Shown here: in pieces, positions 35,215-44,555 of the stretch
Layout: every line of letters starts with the position of its first letter
Numbering within the stretch: position 1 is the stretch's first letter
NCBI RefSeq assembly: GCF_014649395.1
Contig: NZ_BMSY01000008.1
Location: 310,001 to 374,000 of the forward strand
Origin: Streptomyces aureoverticillatus
GTDB taxonomy: Bacteria > Actinomycetota > Actinomycetes > Streptomycetales > Streptomycetaceae
DNA length: 64,000 bases
Reading direction: 5' to 3'
Position numbers and translations under genes: made by a program
Notes under the pieces: model-generated
Databases searched by the model: none
Seen by the model: the letters and a program-made list of their open reading frames with translations, nothing else
Told to the model about the DNA's origin: nothing

Positions 35215-36399
35215 ATGCGTACAACCGTCGCGATCATCGGTGCGGGCCCCGCGGGCCTGCTACTGGCTCGGCTGCTCGACGTCGCGGGCATCGATTCCGT
35301 GGTCCTGGAGTGCCGCGACCGCGCCTACGTGGAGCGGCGCCAGCGCGCCGGGATCCTGGAGCAGGGCACGGCGGACGCCCTGCGCGCGGCCGGCGCGGGC
35401 GACCGCATGGACCGCGAGGGCCTGCCGCACACCGGCATCGAGCTGCGCTACGACCGCCGCAGGCACCGCGTCGACTTCCCCTCCCTCACCGGCGGCCGCT
35501 CGGTCCTCGTCTACGCCCAGACCGAGGTGTGCAAGGACCTCATAGCCCTGCGCTTACGCACGGGCGGCCCGCTGCTCTTCGGGGCCGAGGCGCTGGCCGT
35601 GGAGAACGTGGAGGAAACAGACACGCGGCGCCCGCGCGTGCGCTTCCGTCACGAGGGCCGTGAGCGGGTGGTCGAGTGCGCGTACGTCGCCGGGTGCGAC
35701 GGCTTCTGGGGCGTGTCCCGCAAGGCGGTGCCGCCCGCGCTCTCCCGGACGTACGAACGTACGTACCCCTTCGCCTGGCTCGGTGTCCTCGCCGACGTGC
35801 CGCCCTCCCACGACGAGCTGGTGTACGCCCGCCACGACCGCGGCTTCGCCCTGCTGAGCATGCGGACACCGCTGGTGTCCCGCCTCTACCTCCAGGTCCC
35901 CGGGGGCACCGACGCCGCCGACTGGAGCGAGAGGGACATCTGGGACGAGCTGGAGCGCCGCACCGAGACGGACGACGGGTGGCGGCTGAAGCGCGGCCCG
36001 GTCACGGCCGTGTCGGTCACGCCGATGCGCTCCTACGTCCACGAGCCCATGCGGCACGGCCGCCTCTTCCTCGCCGGCGACGCCGCCCACATCGTGCCGC
36101 CCACCGGCGCCAAGGGCCTCAACCTGGCCGTCGGCGACGTCGTCACCCTCGCCCGCGCCCTCGTCGCCCACCACGGCACGGGCGACCCCACGGGCCTCGA
36201 CGCCTACTCCGCCACCTGCCTGCGCCGCGTCTGGCAGGCGGTGCGGTTCTCGTACGCGATGACGGCCATGCTGCACCGCCACCCCGACGCCACCCCCTTC
36301 GACGACCGCCTCCAGCTCGCCCGGCTCGACCGGATAGCCACCACCCGCTCGGCGGAGGCCGACCTCGCCGAGGCCTACACCGGGTTTCCCCTCGACTGA
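35215..36399 (+). CDS. 4-hydroxybenzoate 3-monooxygenase-like flavoprotein (PobA type), TTA-containing
   Basis: This 394-residue class A flavin monooxygenase has the FAD motif IIGAGPAGLLLARLL at the N terminus, a DG motif in AGCDGFWGVSRK, and GRLFLAGDAAHIVPPTGAKG. The length and the text around RQRAGILEQGTADALRAAG match 4-hydroxybenzoate 3-monooxygenase, which makes protocatechuate. Leu114 is encoded by TTA (35554-35556), so translation should need bldA, whose gene lies 1.2 kb upstream. The ATG at 35215 lacks a strong ribosome site; GTG at 35212 is an alternative. No other protocatechuate genes are close. Confidence 0.9.
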   Translation: MRTTVAIIGAGPAGLLLARLLDVAGIDSVVLECRDRAYVERRQRAGILEQGTADALRAAGAGDRMDREGLPHTGIELRYDRRRHRVDFPSLTGGRSVLVYAQTEVCKDLIALRLRTGGPLLFGAEALAVENVEETDTRRPRVRFRHEGRERVVECAYVAGCDGFWGVSRKAVPPALSRTYERTYPFAWLGVLADVPPSHDELVYARHDRGFALLSMRTPLVSRLYLQVPGGTDAADWSERDIWDELERRTETDDGWRLKRGPVTAVSVTPMRSYVHEPMRHGRLFLAGDAAHIVPPTGAKGLNLAVGDVVTLARALVAHHGTGDPTGLDAYSATCLRRVWQAVRFSYAMTAMLHRHPDATPFDDRLQLARLDRIATTRSAEADLAEAYTGFPLD

Positions 36400-36566
36400 G
36401 CCCCGCGAGCCCACGAACGCGGGGGAACACCGGGAACACCGGACTCCGTGTCGAGCGTTCTCCCGTCACAGAGAGGGAAAGATCCTCCCCAGGCACTAGG
36501 CACTTCCTTTTGCCTACGCATTACCCTTGAACCCAAAGCCACGCACGGTGGCCATGGAGGAGTGAG

Positions 36567-37472
36567 ATGAGGAGCAGTAACCCGGTCTTCTCGCGACGGG
36601 GGTTCAGCCGCGACAACGGCTATGCGGGCTTCAACGCGCAGCCGCAGGCCGGGGGAGCCGCCGCCGTCGGGACGCAGGCCAATCCGTACGCGGGCGCGGG
36701 CCAGCAGGCCCCCACCAACCCGTACGCCAACAATCCGTACGCCCAGCAGGGCCTCCAGGGCGCCCCGCCCCAGTCCCCGGTGACCACCGGCCGCATGACG
36801 ATGGACGACGTCGTCATGCGCACGGCCACCACGCTCGGCGTCCTCGTCGTCACGGCCGCGCTCGCCTGGGCGCTGCTGCCCGTGGACGACGCCAACATCA
36901 GCAGGTCGTACGGCATCGCGATCGGCGCCGGTCTCGTCGCGATGATCCTGGGCTTCGTGCAGGCCTTCAAGCGCAAGGCCTCGCCGCCGCTCATCCTGAC
37001 GTATGCCGCCCTGGAGGGTGTCTTCCTCGGCGTCGTCTCCAGCGTCGTCGACAACCGCATCGCGAGCGGCGCGGCCATGCAGGCCGTGCTCGGCACGATG
37101 GCCGTCTTCCTCGGCGTCCTGGTGGCGTACAAGGCCGGCTGGATCCGCGTCAACCGCCGTTTCTACGGCTTCGTGATGGCGGCCGCGCTGGGCTTCATCC
37201 TGCTGATGGCCGTGAACCTGCTGTTCGCGGTGTTCGGCGGCGGTGACGGCCTGGGCTTCCGCAGCGGCGGCCTCGGCATCATGTTCGGCATCATCGGCAT
37301 CCTGCTCGGTGCCTGCTTCCTGGCCCTGGACTTCAAGCAGGTCGAGGACGGCATCGCGTACGGCGCCCCGCGCGAGGAGGCCTGGCTCGCCGCCTTCGGC
37401 CTCACGATGACGCTGGTGTGGATCTACATGGAGTTCCTGCGGCTGATCGCCATCTTGCAGGGCAACGACTGA
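36567..37472 (+). CDS. Bax inhibitor-1/YccA family membrane protein
   Basis: This 301-residue protein has a long cytoplasmic N-terminal part rich in Asn, Pro, Tyr, Ala and Gln (three NPYA-type units in residues 35-60), followed by seven predicted membrane helices. The helices include the family's conserved segments LALDFKQVEDGIAYGAPREEAWLAAFGL near the end. Actinobacterial members are of unknown function; the wider family forms pH-sensitive calcium leak channels or protects against proteolysis. A perfect GGAGGAG ribosome site precedes the ATG. Confidence 0.93.
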   Translation: MRSSNPVFSRRGFSRDNGYAGFNAQPQAGGAAAVGTQANPYAGAGQQAPTNPYANNPYAQQGLQGAPPQSPVTTGRMTMDDVVMRTATTLGVLVVTAALAWALLPVDDANISRSYGIAIGAGLVAMILGFVQAFKRKASPPLILTYAALEGVFLGVVSSVVDNRIASGAAMQAVLGTMAVFLGVLVAYKAGWIRVNRRFYGFVMAAALGFILLMAVNLLFAVFGGGDGLGFRSGGLGIMFGIIGILLGACFLALDFKQVEDGIAYGAPREEAWLAAFGLTMTLVWIYMEFLRLIAILQGND

Positions 37473-37518
37473 CGGGGGGTCGCCGGGGCGGCTGCCGCCC
37501 TGACCTCCTGAGCACGGC

Positions 37519-37553
37519 CGAAGGGCCCGCGGAACGATTCCGCGGGCCCTTCG
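37519..37553. terminator. Bidirectional terminator
   Basis: Perfect 16-bp stem (37519-37534, 37538-37553) with a 3-base loop between convergent genes. Confidence 0.9.
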
Positions 37554-37592
37554 TCGTGTCTGTGTCTGTTTGCCGGGGGAACGGGGTCGGGG

Positions 37593-37823
37593 TCAGAAAT
37601 ACTTGCGTGCGGCGCGGCGGAGGTCGTACTCGTGGATGATCGCCTTGGCGTGGCCGTACGCGAGGTCGTGTTCGCCGCGGAGCCAGCTCACCTTCTCCTC
37701 GAAGCGGAAGAGAGAGGGGCCCTCGTCGACGGTGCGGAGCCAGTCGGAGACTTCACGACCTGTGCAGTGGGGGATTCGGGCGAGCAGATTGCGGTGGGTC
37801 TCCTCGGAGAAGACTTGGGACAT
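37593..37823 (-). CDS. DUF4287-like small protein
   Basis: This 76-residue protein contains TGREVSDWLRTV and a closing EKVSWLRGEHDLAYGHAKAIIHEYDLRR, the pattern of DUF4287 proteins that are small helical and of unknown function. The ATG at 37823 is where the pattern begins; an upstream in-frame start would add 13 unrelated residues. Confidence 0.72.
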   Translation of the reverse strand: MSQVFSEETHRNLLARIPHCTGREVSDWLRTVDEGPSLFRFEEKVSWLRGEHDLAYGHAKAIIHEYDLRRAARKYF

Positions 37824-37912
37824 CGGCGCCTCCGGACGCGTTCGATGTGGTCCGTCCTTCACGCCACCGTGCCTGAGCGTTCCGATATTGGCAACAGTCC
37901 CGGCTCGGCGCG

Positions 37913-37918
37913 TAGGGT
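37913..37918 (+). promoter_or_regulatory. -10 box for leaderless transcript
   Basis: TAGGGT ends 6 bases before the GTG at 37925. GGCAAC, 17 bases further upstream, is a weak -35 candidate. Confidence 0.4.
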
Positions 37919-37924
37919 CGCACA

Positions 37925-38236
37925 GTGCTCGATACGACGCCTTTGATCACGGCAGTTGACCGTTTCGCGGACCGGTTGCGGGCCGCTCCGCAGTCCCGTC
38001 TGCAGCGTGGGGCGGCGGCCGAAGCGCTGGACCTCGCCCGGGAGTTGGCGGTGCGCGCGCAGGTGCGGGAGTCGCCCCTCGACGAGCCCCGGGTGATGCC
38101 GGACGCCGGCATGTTCGCGGCCGCCGACCAGGTCACCGTCGCGGGGCGGGACCTGGCCCTCGTACTCCGCGACGAGAGCGAACTCGCGGAAGCGGTACGC
38201 CTGGTGGAGGAGGCGGTGGGGCGGGCCGGAGTGTGA
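37925..38236 (+). CDS. Hypothetical small protein
   Basis: This 103-residue soluble protein is helical and Ala/Arg/Glu-rich (LQRGAAAEALDLARELAVRAQV), with a conserved-looking middle DEPRVMPDAGMFAAADQVTVAGRDLALVL. I do not recognise a family. Codon use is typical of the organism, and the GTG start fits a leaderless transcript. It is convergent with the next gene, with only 45 bases between the stops. Confidence 0.65.
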   Translation: MLDTTPLITAVDRFADRLRAAPQSRLQRGAAAEALDLARELAVRAQVRESPLDEPRVMPDAGMFAAADQVTVAGRDLALVLRDESELAEAVRLVEEAVGRAGV

Positions 38237-38281
38237 GCGGTGGGCCGCCTGCCGTGCGCGGCCCTCGGGTGCCGGTGCGGG

Positions 38282-39106
38282 TCAGACCGAGGCTATGACG
38301 CGGTCCGCGAGGATGTAGACGTTCTCCGTACCGCACGCGAACGTCAGGGCGTACGCGCCCGAGACGCCGGAGCCGCCGAGCAGGACCGGGGCCTGGCCGT
38401 CGCGCAGGGCGGCGGCGAGCAGCTCCGCGGTCTCGCGGTGGCCCGGGGTCATGCAGAGCGTCGTGCCGTCCGTGAAGACGTAGACGTCCAGGGTGCCGAG
38501 CGGGCCCGGGCGGACGTCGGCGAGCGCCGTGCGGGCGTCGGCCAGCTCCTCCAGGCACGCCACGGTGCGCTCGTGGTCGGCGCCCGCGGGGGACTGGACC
38601 GGGACGAAGTCGGGGTGCGAGGGGTGCCGGCGGCGGGCCGCGGCCAGCTCGGGGGAGTCGGCGGCGAACTCGTCCGTCGCGGCGGCCGGGTCGGCGAAGG
38701 GCTCGACGACCGGCTCCAGGCTCTCGGACTCCAGGCCCGCCAGGTCGGCCTGGCGCGGCAGGAACAGCTCGTCCGCGATGTTCTCGGGCAGCCCGCTGAG
38801 CAGCGAGGGGGTGTCCGCGATGTCGCGCGCCTCCTGGGCGGCCCAGAACGCGCGCGCCTCGGCCAGCTCGCGCTCGCGCTCCTCGGCGAGGGCCTCGGCG
38901 ACCGCCGCGCGTATCTCCTCGGTGTCCACCGCGGTACGGGCGGCGGGCACGGAGGCGCGCTCGCCCGCCGCGCCGCGGCTCTCGGCCAGCTCGGTGCGCA
39001 GCTCGGTGATCTGCTGCCGCAGGCCCCGCACGGAGCGCAGGGCGGCGGTGCCCACGGCCGTGGCAGCGGCCGCGGAGAGCAGCAAGGCAAGATGCATGGC
39101 GCTCAC
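38282..39106 (-). CDS. Hypothetical protein with N-terminal membrane helix and coiled coil
   Basis: This 274-residue protein has one N-terminal hydrophobic helix (HLALLLSAAAATAVGTAAL), then a coiled coil (about residues 28-95, RQQITELRTELAESRG and AEERERELAEARAFW), an acidic linker, and a C-terminal alpha/beta domain (GTLDVYVFTDGTTLCMTPGHRETAELLAAAL). I know no function for it. GGGAG seven bases upstream supports the GTG at 39106; an ATG nine bases in is the alternative. Confidence 0.75.
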   Translation of the reverse strand: MSAMHLALLLSAAAATAVGTAALRSVRGLRQQITELRTELAESRGAAGERASVPAARTAVDTEEIRAAVAEALAEERERELAEARAFWAAQEARDIADTPSLLSGLPENIADELFLPRQADLAGLESESLEPVVEPFADPAAATDEFAADSPELAAARRRHPSHPDFVPVQSPAGADHERTVACLEELADARTALADVRPGPLGTLDVYVFTDGTTLCMTPGHRETAELLAAALRDGQAPVLLGGSGVSGAYALTFACGTENVYILADRVIASV

Positions 39107-39374
39107 TGACGTACTCCCGGTTTCAAGTCGACCCCCGACTTCCTACATCAGCTTGAAGCCTGCACCATCCTGCTGTCAGTGCATTACGTCACGAAATGGA
39201 CAGGACTTTCGGCCTGGTGTTTATTCGTGGATCCAGGCTGACCTGGGCATATGTGCCTCCCCCGGGAGATTGGTCACATCCTGGGGGAGATTGGGTCACG
39301 AACGTGTGGAGGGGCGTGAGCGGCCGCTGTGTCCCGACGCGTGAGACGGGCGGCCACTCAGGGTGCCGACTCCG

Positions 39375-40595
39375 TCAGCTCAGGCGCTCGATGACCATCG
39401 CCATGCCCTGGCCGCCGCCGACGCACATGGTCTCCAGGCCGAACTGCTTGTCGTGGAACTGCAGGCTGTTGATCAGCGTGCCGGTGATGCGGGCGCCGGT
39501 CATGCCGAAGGGGTGGCCGACGGCGATCGCGCCGCCGTTGACGTTCAGCTTGTCGAGGGGGATGCCCAGGTCGCGGTAGGAGGGGATCACCTGGGCGGCG
39601 AAGGCCTCGTTGATCTCGACCAGGTCGATGTCGTCGATGGTCAGGCCCGCGCGCCGCAGGGCCTGCTTGCTGGCCTCGACCGGGCCGAGGCCCATGATCT
39701 CGGGGGAGAGGCCGGTGACGCCGGTGGAGACGATGCGGGCGAGCGGGGTGAGGCCGAGGTCGCGGGCCTTGGTGTCGCTCATGATCACGAGGGCGGCGGC
39801 GCCGTCGTTGAGCGGACAGCAGTTGCCCGCCGTGACCAGGCCGTCGGGGCGGAACACGGGCTTGAGGCCGGCCACGCCCTCCAGCGTGACGCCCGCGCGC
39901 GGCCCGTCGTCCTTGCTGACGACGGTGCCGTCGGGGGTCGTGACGGGGGTGATCTCGCGCTCCCAGAAGCCGTTCTTGAGGGCTTCCTCGGCGAGGTTCT
40001 GGGACCGGACGCCGAACTCGTCCATGTCCTGGCGGGTGACGCCCTTGAGGCGGGCGAGGTTCTCGGCGGTCTGGCCCATCGCGATGTACGCGTCCGGCAG
40101 GAGACCGTCCTCACGCGGGTCGTGCCAGTCGGTGCCGGTCTCCTGGGCTCGGGCCGCGGTGCGGGCCTCCGCGTCGGCGAAGAGCGGGTTGTGGGTGTCC
40201 GGGAGGCCGTCGCTCGACCCCTTCCCGAACCGCGACACCATCTCGACGCCGGCCGAGATGAAGACATCGCCCTCGCCCGCCTTGATGGCGTGCAGGGCCA
40301 TGCGGGACGTCTGCAGCGAGGAGGAGCAGTAGCGGGTGATCGTGCAGCCCGGGAGGTGGTCCATGCCCATCTGTACGGCCACGATCCGGCCGAGGTTGTG
40401 GCCCTGCTCGCCGCCCGGCAGGCCGCAGCCCAGCATCAGGTCGTCGATGTCCGTCGGGTCGAGCGCGGGCACCTTGTCCAGGGCGGCCCGGATGATCGTG
40501 GCGGTCAGGTCGTCCGGGCGCAGCTCCTTCAGGGAGCCCTTGCCGGCACGGCCGATGGGGGAGCGGGCGGCGGAGACGATCACGGCTTCGGGCAT
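39375..40595 (-). CDS. Thiolase, acetyl-CoA C-acetyltransferase type
   Basis: This 406-residue enzyme either joins two acetyl-CoA units or cleaves 3-ketoacyl-CoA. The nucleophilic Cys90 lies in TRYCSSSLQTS, His361 in GGAIAVGHPFGMTGAR and the second Cys391 in METMC-like LETMCVGGGQG, so all catalytic residues are present. ATG at 40595 is preferred to GTG at 40598 because AGGAG is 6 bases from the former. No partner beta-oxidation genes are adjacent, so biosynthetic and degradative roles cannot be told apart. Confidence 0.93.
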   Translation of the reverse strand: MPEAVIVSAARSPIGRAGKGSLKELRPDDLTATIIRAALDKVPALDPTDIDDLMLGCGLPGGEQGHNLGRIVAVQMGMDHLPGCTITRYCSSSLQTSRMALHAIKAGEGDVFISAGVEMVSRFGKGSSDGLPDTHNPLFADAEARTAARAQETGTDWHDPREDGLLPDAYIAMGQTAENLARLKGVTRQDMDEFGVRSQNLAEEALKNGFWEREITPVTTPDGTVVSKDDGPRAGVTLEGVAGLKPVFRPDGLVTAGNCCPLNDGAAALVIMSDTKARDLGLTPLARIVSTGVTGLSPEIMGLGPVEASKQALRRAGLTIDDIDLVEINEAFAAQVIPSYRDLGIPLDKLNVNGGAIAVGHPFGMTGARITGTLINSLQFHDKQFGLETMCVGGGQGMAMVIERLS

Positions 40596-40744
40596 CACGG
40601 GCTCCTACTGGCGGGGGCGCCCCTAACAGGGCAGGGCTCACTGGGAAGTTACCTGCACGTAATGCCGTCGGTCACGGGGTGAGGGCTGTGACGCGGGACG
40701 CATTTCTAAGCGGGCGCTCAGAGGGTGGGCCTCGCGGGTGCGCC

Positions 40745-40920
40745 CCAGTCCCGCCCCTTCCCGAAACTGGGGGCTCTGCCCCCAGACCCCCGCTCCTCAA
40801 ACGCCGGAGGGGCTAGAGATAGCCCGTCCGGCGATTGAGGACGAGCCGCGGAGCGGCGATACGGGGGTCCAGGGGGCGAAGCCCCCTGGTTACGGGAAGG
40901 GGTGGGGTTGGGGAGCCCCG
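40745..40920. repeat. Dispersed intergenic repeat, copy 3 (full inverted pair)
   Basis: It runs from CCCCAGTCCCGCCCCTTCCCG to CGGGAAGGGGTGGGGTTGGGG, with inner CTCCTCAAACGCCGGAGGGGCT and AGCCCGTCCGGCGATTGAGG, and two GGGGGC...GCCCCC hairpins. It fills most of the 325 bases between thiolase and SGNH genes (same strand) and touches the stop of the SGNH gene. Confidence 0.85.
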
Positions 40921-41934
40921 CTAGGGAATCGGCGACGGCGCCGGTGTCTGGATGCGGCGGCGGCGCCTGCGCTTGAGGAGGGCCCAGGGGCCACGGGGGC
41001 CCGTGGGCATGGCGCCAGTGACCTCCGTGCCGCCCTCGGAGGCCGCCTGGGCCGCCGCCCGGGCCACGGGCAGGAAGCCCTCGCGGCGGGAGACGTCCGG
41101 CCGCTCCTCCTCCGGCCACAGCCCCAGCGCCGCGCACAGCGTGGGCAGGACCGCCATCGCCGCGGTGGCGTACCCCTCCGCCGAGGGGTGGTAGTTGTCG
41201 GGGCCGAACAGCTCGCGCGGGTTCGCCGCGAACTCGGGGCCCAGCAGGTCGCCGAGCGACACCGTACGACCCCCCTGCTCGACGACCCCGATCGTCTGCG
41301 CCGCCGCGAGCTGCCGTGAGACCCGGCGGGCCAGCCACCGCAGCGGCTGGTAGACGGGCTCGATGGTGCCGAGGTCGGGACACGTCCCCACCACCACCTC
41401 CGCCCCGGCCGTCCGCAGCCTGCGCACCGCCGTGGACAGCAGCCGCACCGACCGCGTCGGCGGCATCCGGTGCGTGACGTCGTTCGCCCCGATCATCACC
41501 ACGCACACGTCGGGCACCCACCCTGTCTCGTCCGACAGGACCAGCGACACCTGCCGCTCCAGGTCGTCCGACTGCGCCCCCGGCTGCGCCACCACCCGCA
41601 CGTCCACCGGCCGCTCCGCCACCGCCGCGAGCCCCGACGCGAGCAGCGCGGCCGGCGTCTGCTGGGCCCGCCGCACGCCCTGTCCCGCCGCCGTGGAGTC
41701 GCCGAGCACGGCGAACCGCAGCGGCTCACGGCCGTCGGAGCGCTCGGCGAACGCCGCCCCGTAGCGCCCGTGCGCCCGCGGCGGCGCCCCGTACCCGCCA
41801 TTGCCCACCGATCTCTTGGCCAGCTGCACCTCGGCGAGGACGAGCCCGACCGTGGCCGCCCCGATCAGCCCGATGCCTCCGCCGCCGTACGCCGCACCCG
41901 CGGCGATCCGCCGCGCCACCCTCGCCCTCGACAC
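40921..41934 (-). CDS. SGNH/GDSL hydrolase, membrane-anchored
   Basis: This 337-residue protein has an N-terminal hydrophobic segment (about 12-36) that is probably a membrane anchor. The SGNH domain has GDSTAAGQGV (block I), a Gly in block II, GANDVTHR (block III) and DNYHPSAEGYA (block V, with Asp and His). The catalytic triad is complete. The C terminus is a basic tail (KRRRRRRIQ). It belongs to the TesA-like/SGNH family common in actinobacteria; the substrate is unknown. GAGGTG lies upstream of the GTG at 41934. Confidence 0.9.
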   Translation of the reverse strand: MSRARVARRIAAGAAYGGGGIGLIGAATVGLVLAEVQLAKRSVGNGGYGAPPRAHGRYGAAFAERSDGREPLRFAVLGDSTAAGQGVRRAQQTPAALLASGLAAVAERPVDVRVVAQPGAQSDDLERQVSLVLSDETGWVPDVCVVMIGANDVTHRMPPTRSVRLLSTAVRRLRTAGAEVVVGTCPDLGTIEPVYQPLRWLARRVSRQLAAAQTIGVVEQGGRTVSLGDLLGPEFAANPRELFGPDNYHPSAEGYATAAMAVLPTLCAALGLWPEEERPDVSRREGFLPVARAAAQAASEGGTEVTGAMPTGPRGPWALLKRRRRRRIQTPAPSPIP

Positions 41935-42204
41935 CCCGTGGTCACCTCAGCAAAGTCGTGCCGGTAAGTCGTGCCGGTAAGTCGCCCCGGCAAAAACGGC
42001 CCGAGCCGCACAACCGCCGCACACCCGGCCGTACACCCCGTACACCCACTCATTGCCCCGTCAAGCAGGCCGTCCAATCGCAACGGGAGGTGAACCGGCG
42101 AGATGGCGCCGTAGTCTGACGGCACCCATATACCTCGTAGGACGTCCCTTCGCGGGACATCCAAGACATCGCGGCCCGGACACCCCGGAAAAACGGAGAC
42201 AACG

Positions 42205-43611
42205 GTGCATTTCCACGACTCGATGATCAGCCTCGTCGGCAACACCCCGCTGGTGCGGCTCAACAACGTGACCAAGGGCCTCAAGGCCACGGTCCTTGCC
42301 AAGGTCGAGTACTTCAACCCCGGCGGCTCCGTGAAGGACCGCATCGCGCTGCGCATGATCGAGGCCGCGGAGGCGAGCGGTGAGCTGCGTCCCGGCGGCA
42401 CGATCGTGGAGCCGACGAGCGGCAACACGGGCGTCGGCCTCGCGATCGTGGCCCAGCAGAAGGGCTACAAGTGCGTCTTCGTGTGCCCGGACAAGGTCAG
42501 CACCGACAAGATCAACGTGCTGCGCGCGTACGGCGCCGAGGTGGTCGTCTGCCCGACCGCCGTCGACCCGGAGCACCCGGACTCGTACTACAACGTCTCC
42601 GACCGCCTCGTACGGGAGATCCCCGACGCGTGGAAGCCGGACCAGTACTCCAACCCCAACAATCCCCTCTCGCACTATCACTCCACCGGCCCCGAGCTGT
42701 GGGAGCAGACGGAGGGGAAGATCACCCACTTCGTGACCGGGATCGGCACCGGCGGCACGATCTCCGGCACCGGCGGGTATCTGAAGGAGGTCTCCGAGGG
42801 CCGGGTCAAGGTCATCGGCGCCGACCCCGAGGGGTCCGTGTACTCCGGCGGGTCCGGGCGGCCCTACCTCGTCGAGGGCGTCGGTGAGGACTTCTGGCCG
42901 ACGGCCTACGACCGGAACATCACCGACGACATCGTCGCCGTGTCCGACAAGGACTCCTTCCAGATGACCCGGCGGCTCGCCAAGGAGGAGGGGCTGCTCG
43001 TCGGCGGCTCCTGCGGCATGGCGGTCGTCGCGGCGCTGCGGGTCGCGGAGGGCCTCGGCCCGGACGACGTGGTGGTCGTCCTGCTCCCCGACAGCGGACG
43101 CGGCTACATGAGCAAGATCTTCAGCGACGAGTGGATGAACGACTACGGCTTCCTGGAGGAGGCCGGCGACCAGCCGCGCGTCGGCGACGTGCTGCGCCGC
43201 AAGGAGGGCGGGGAGCTGCCCTCGCTCGTCCACATGCACCCCGAGGAGACGGTCGGCGAGGCCATCGAGGTCCTTCGTGAGTACGGCGTCTCGCAGATGC
43301 CGATCGTCAAGCCGGGCGCCGGACACCCGGACGTGATGGCCGCCGAGGTCATCGGGTCCGTCGTGGAGCGCGAACTGCTCGACGCGCTGTTCGCCCAGCG
43401 GGCCTCGCTGCACGACCCGCTGGAGAAGCACATGTCCGACCCGCTGCCGCAGGTCGGCTCCGGGGAGCCCGTCGCCGACCTGATGTCGGTGCTCGGCGGC
43501 GCCGACGCGGCGATCGTCCTCGTCGAGGGCAAGCCCACCGGGGTGGTGAGCCGTCAGGACCTCCTCGCGTTCCTCGCGGAGCAGCAGGGCGGGAACGGGC
43601 AGTCCCGGTAA
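42205..43611 (+). CDS. Cystathionine beta-synthase
   Basis: This 468-residue PLP enzyme joins serine (or O-acetylserine) and homocysteine in transsulfuration. PLP Lys44 lies in NPGGSVKDRIALRM, SGNTG in EPTSGNTGVGLA, and the phosphate loop in GIGTGGTISGTGGYL. Residues about 330-465 hold two CBS domains (VHMHPEETVGEAIEVLREYGVSQMPIV; HMSDPLPQVGSGEPVADLMSVL), which separates it from cysteine synthase. CGGAGA precedes the GTG. It is divergent from the SGNH gene. Confidence 0.93.
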   Translation: MHFHDSMISLVGNTPLVRLNNVTKGLKATVLAKVEYFNPGGSVKDRIALRMIEAAEASGELRPGGTIVEPTSGNTGVGLAIVAQQKGYKCVFVCPDKVSTDKINVLRAYGAEVVVCPTAVDPEHPDSYYNVSDRLVREIPDAWKPDQYSNPNNPLSHYHSTGPELWEQTEGKITHFVTGIGTGGTISGTGGYLKEVSEGRVKVIGADPEGSVYSGGSGRPYLVEGVGEDFWPTAYDRNITDDIVAVSDKDSFQMTRRLAKEEGLLVGGSCGMAVVAALRVAEGLGPDDVVVVLLPDSGRGYMSKIFSDEWMNDYGFLEEAGDQPRVGDVLRRKEGGELPSLVHMHPEETVGEAIEVLREYGVSQMPIVKPGAGHPDVMAAEVIGSVVERELLDALFAQRASLHDPLEKHMSDPLPQVGSGEPVADLMSVLGGADAAIVLVEGKPTGVVSRQDLLAFLAEQQGGNGQSR

Positions 43612-43919
43612 CTGGCTTCCCGGTGGGGGAACTTCGCGGAAGTGGTACGAAGGCGACACGTTCGCGCAGCACCGGCTTAACACGTGTCCGGCACCGTAGG
43701 GGGTGTCGGCGTCAGGACTTCCGGAGCGGCTCCCGGACCTCCACCGACGCCCTGGACGCGGGTGCCCGGCCCTGACCCGGCCCGCGTCCCTCGCGGGGAC
43801 CGCCGTCGTCCCGCCCTCCGGCCCCGGCCGGGGGTGCGGCGGTCCCCGCGCTACGCGCGCCCTCCCTCCGGCCTCGGCCCGCGTCGGCCCCCGGTGGGGG
43901 TTGCTGTCCTTGTCGCGCT
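43612..43919. other. Non-coding region after CBS gene with a long hairpin
   Basis: No gene is supported. GCGGGGACCGCCG (43793-43805) pairs perfectly with CGGCGGTCCCCGC (43837-43849) and may end the CBS transcript. The rest is very GC-rich and carries no recognisable RNA family. Confidence 0.5.
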
Positions 43920-44041
43920 CCGCGCTCGTCCTCAATCGCCGGACGGGCTGAATACTTCGCCGGTGCGGCACGGTTCTAGCCCGTCCGGCGATTGAGGACG
44001 AGGGCCGGAGGCCCGATGAAGGGGGGAGAGGGGCGCAGCCC
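43920..44041. repeat. Dispersed intergenic repeat, copy 4 (inverted pair)
   Basis: GTCCTCAATCGCCGGACGGGCT and AGCCCGTCCGGCGATTGAGGAC are exact inverted copies around TTCGCCGGTGCGGC, followed by GGGGCGCAGCCCC against the stop of the minus-strand gene. It lies between convergent genes. Confidence 0.85.
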
Positions 44042-44470
44042 CTAGTCCTGCCAGTCGGGCTTGCGGTCGCGGTTTCGCAGAAGGGAGAGGAGACCGGTGC
44101 CCCGCGCCGCGTGAACCGCGTTGACGCCGACGATGCCGAACCACGTCACGAACAGCCCGGAAAGCCCCGCGTTCACCACGCCGATCGCGGAGAGCGGGAT
44201 GGCGAGGATCAGGGAGACCACGCCGAAGCCGAACCGCTCACCCCAGGAGTCGACCCCGCTGCCGGGATTCCGCGCCCCCCGGGCGACGATCATCTGCTGC
44301 TCCGCCATGTGCCGGCGCATGCGGCGGTCGATCGTGCCGTCGAGGCGCTTCTCGACCTTCTCCAGGAAGGAGTCGACCAGGGCGGACTCATACTCTTCGC
44401 CGAGGTCCTTGCGCGCGTGCAAGGCGGCGTCGAGTTCCTTCTTGAGTTCGGCGTCACGAGGGGCTTCCAT
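44042..44470 (-). CDS. Small membrane protein with coiled N-terminal part
   Basis: This 142-residue protein has a charged helical N-terminal half (ELKKELDAALHARKDLGEEYESALVDSFLEKVEKRLD) followed by two predicted membrane helices (about 88-108, 112-130). The family is common in Streptomyces with no known function. The ATG at 44470 is chosen because the conserved helix begins there. Confidence 0.72.
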   Translation of the reverse strand: MEAPRDAELKKELDAALHARKDLGEEYESALVDSFLEKVEKRLDGTIDRRMRRHMAEQQMIVARGARNPGSGVDSWGERFGFGVVSLILAIPLSAIGVVNAGLSGLFVTWFGIVGVNAVHAARGTGLLSLLRNRDRKPDWQD

Positions 44471-44555
44471 AGCCCATACGGTACGCAGGCCGCGCTCCCC
44501 TGGCAGTGGGGCTACCCCCCCTTTCGGGACTGGGCCAGGCCCCACGGCGCCCAGG

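Noticed and set aside
43612..43919. Small ORFs after the CBS gene
   Set aside because: The open frames are on both strands, lack ribosome sites and show no third-position bias; a hairpin and GC-rich spacer explain the region better.
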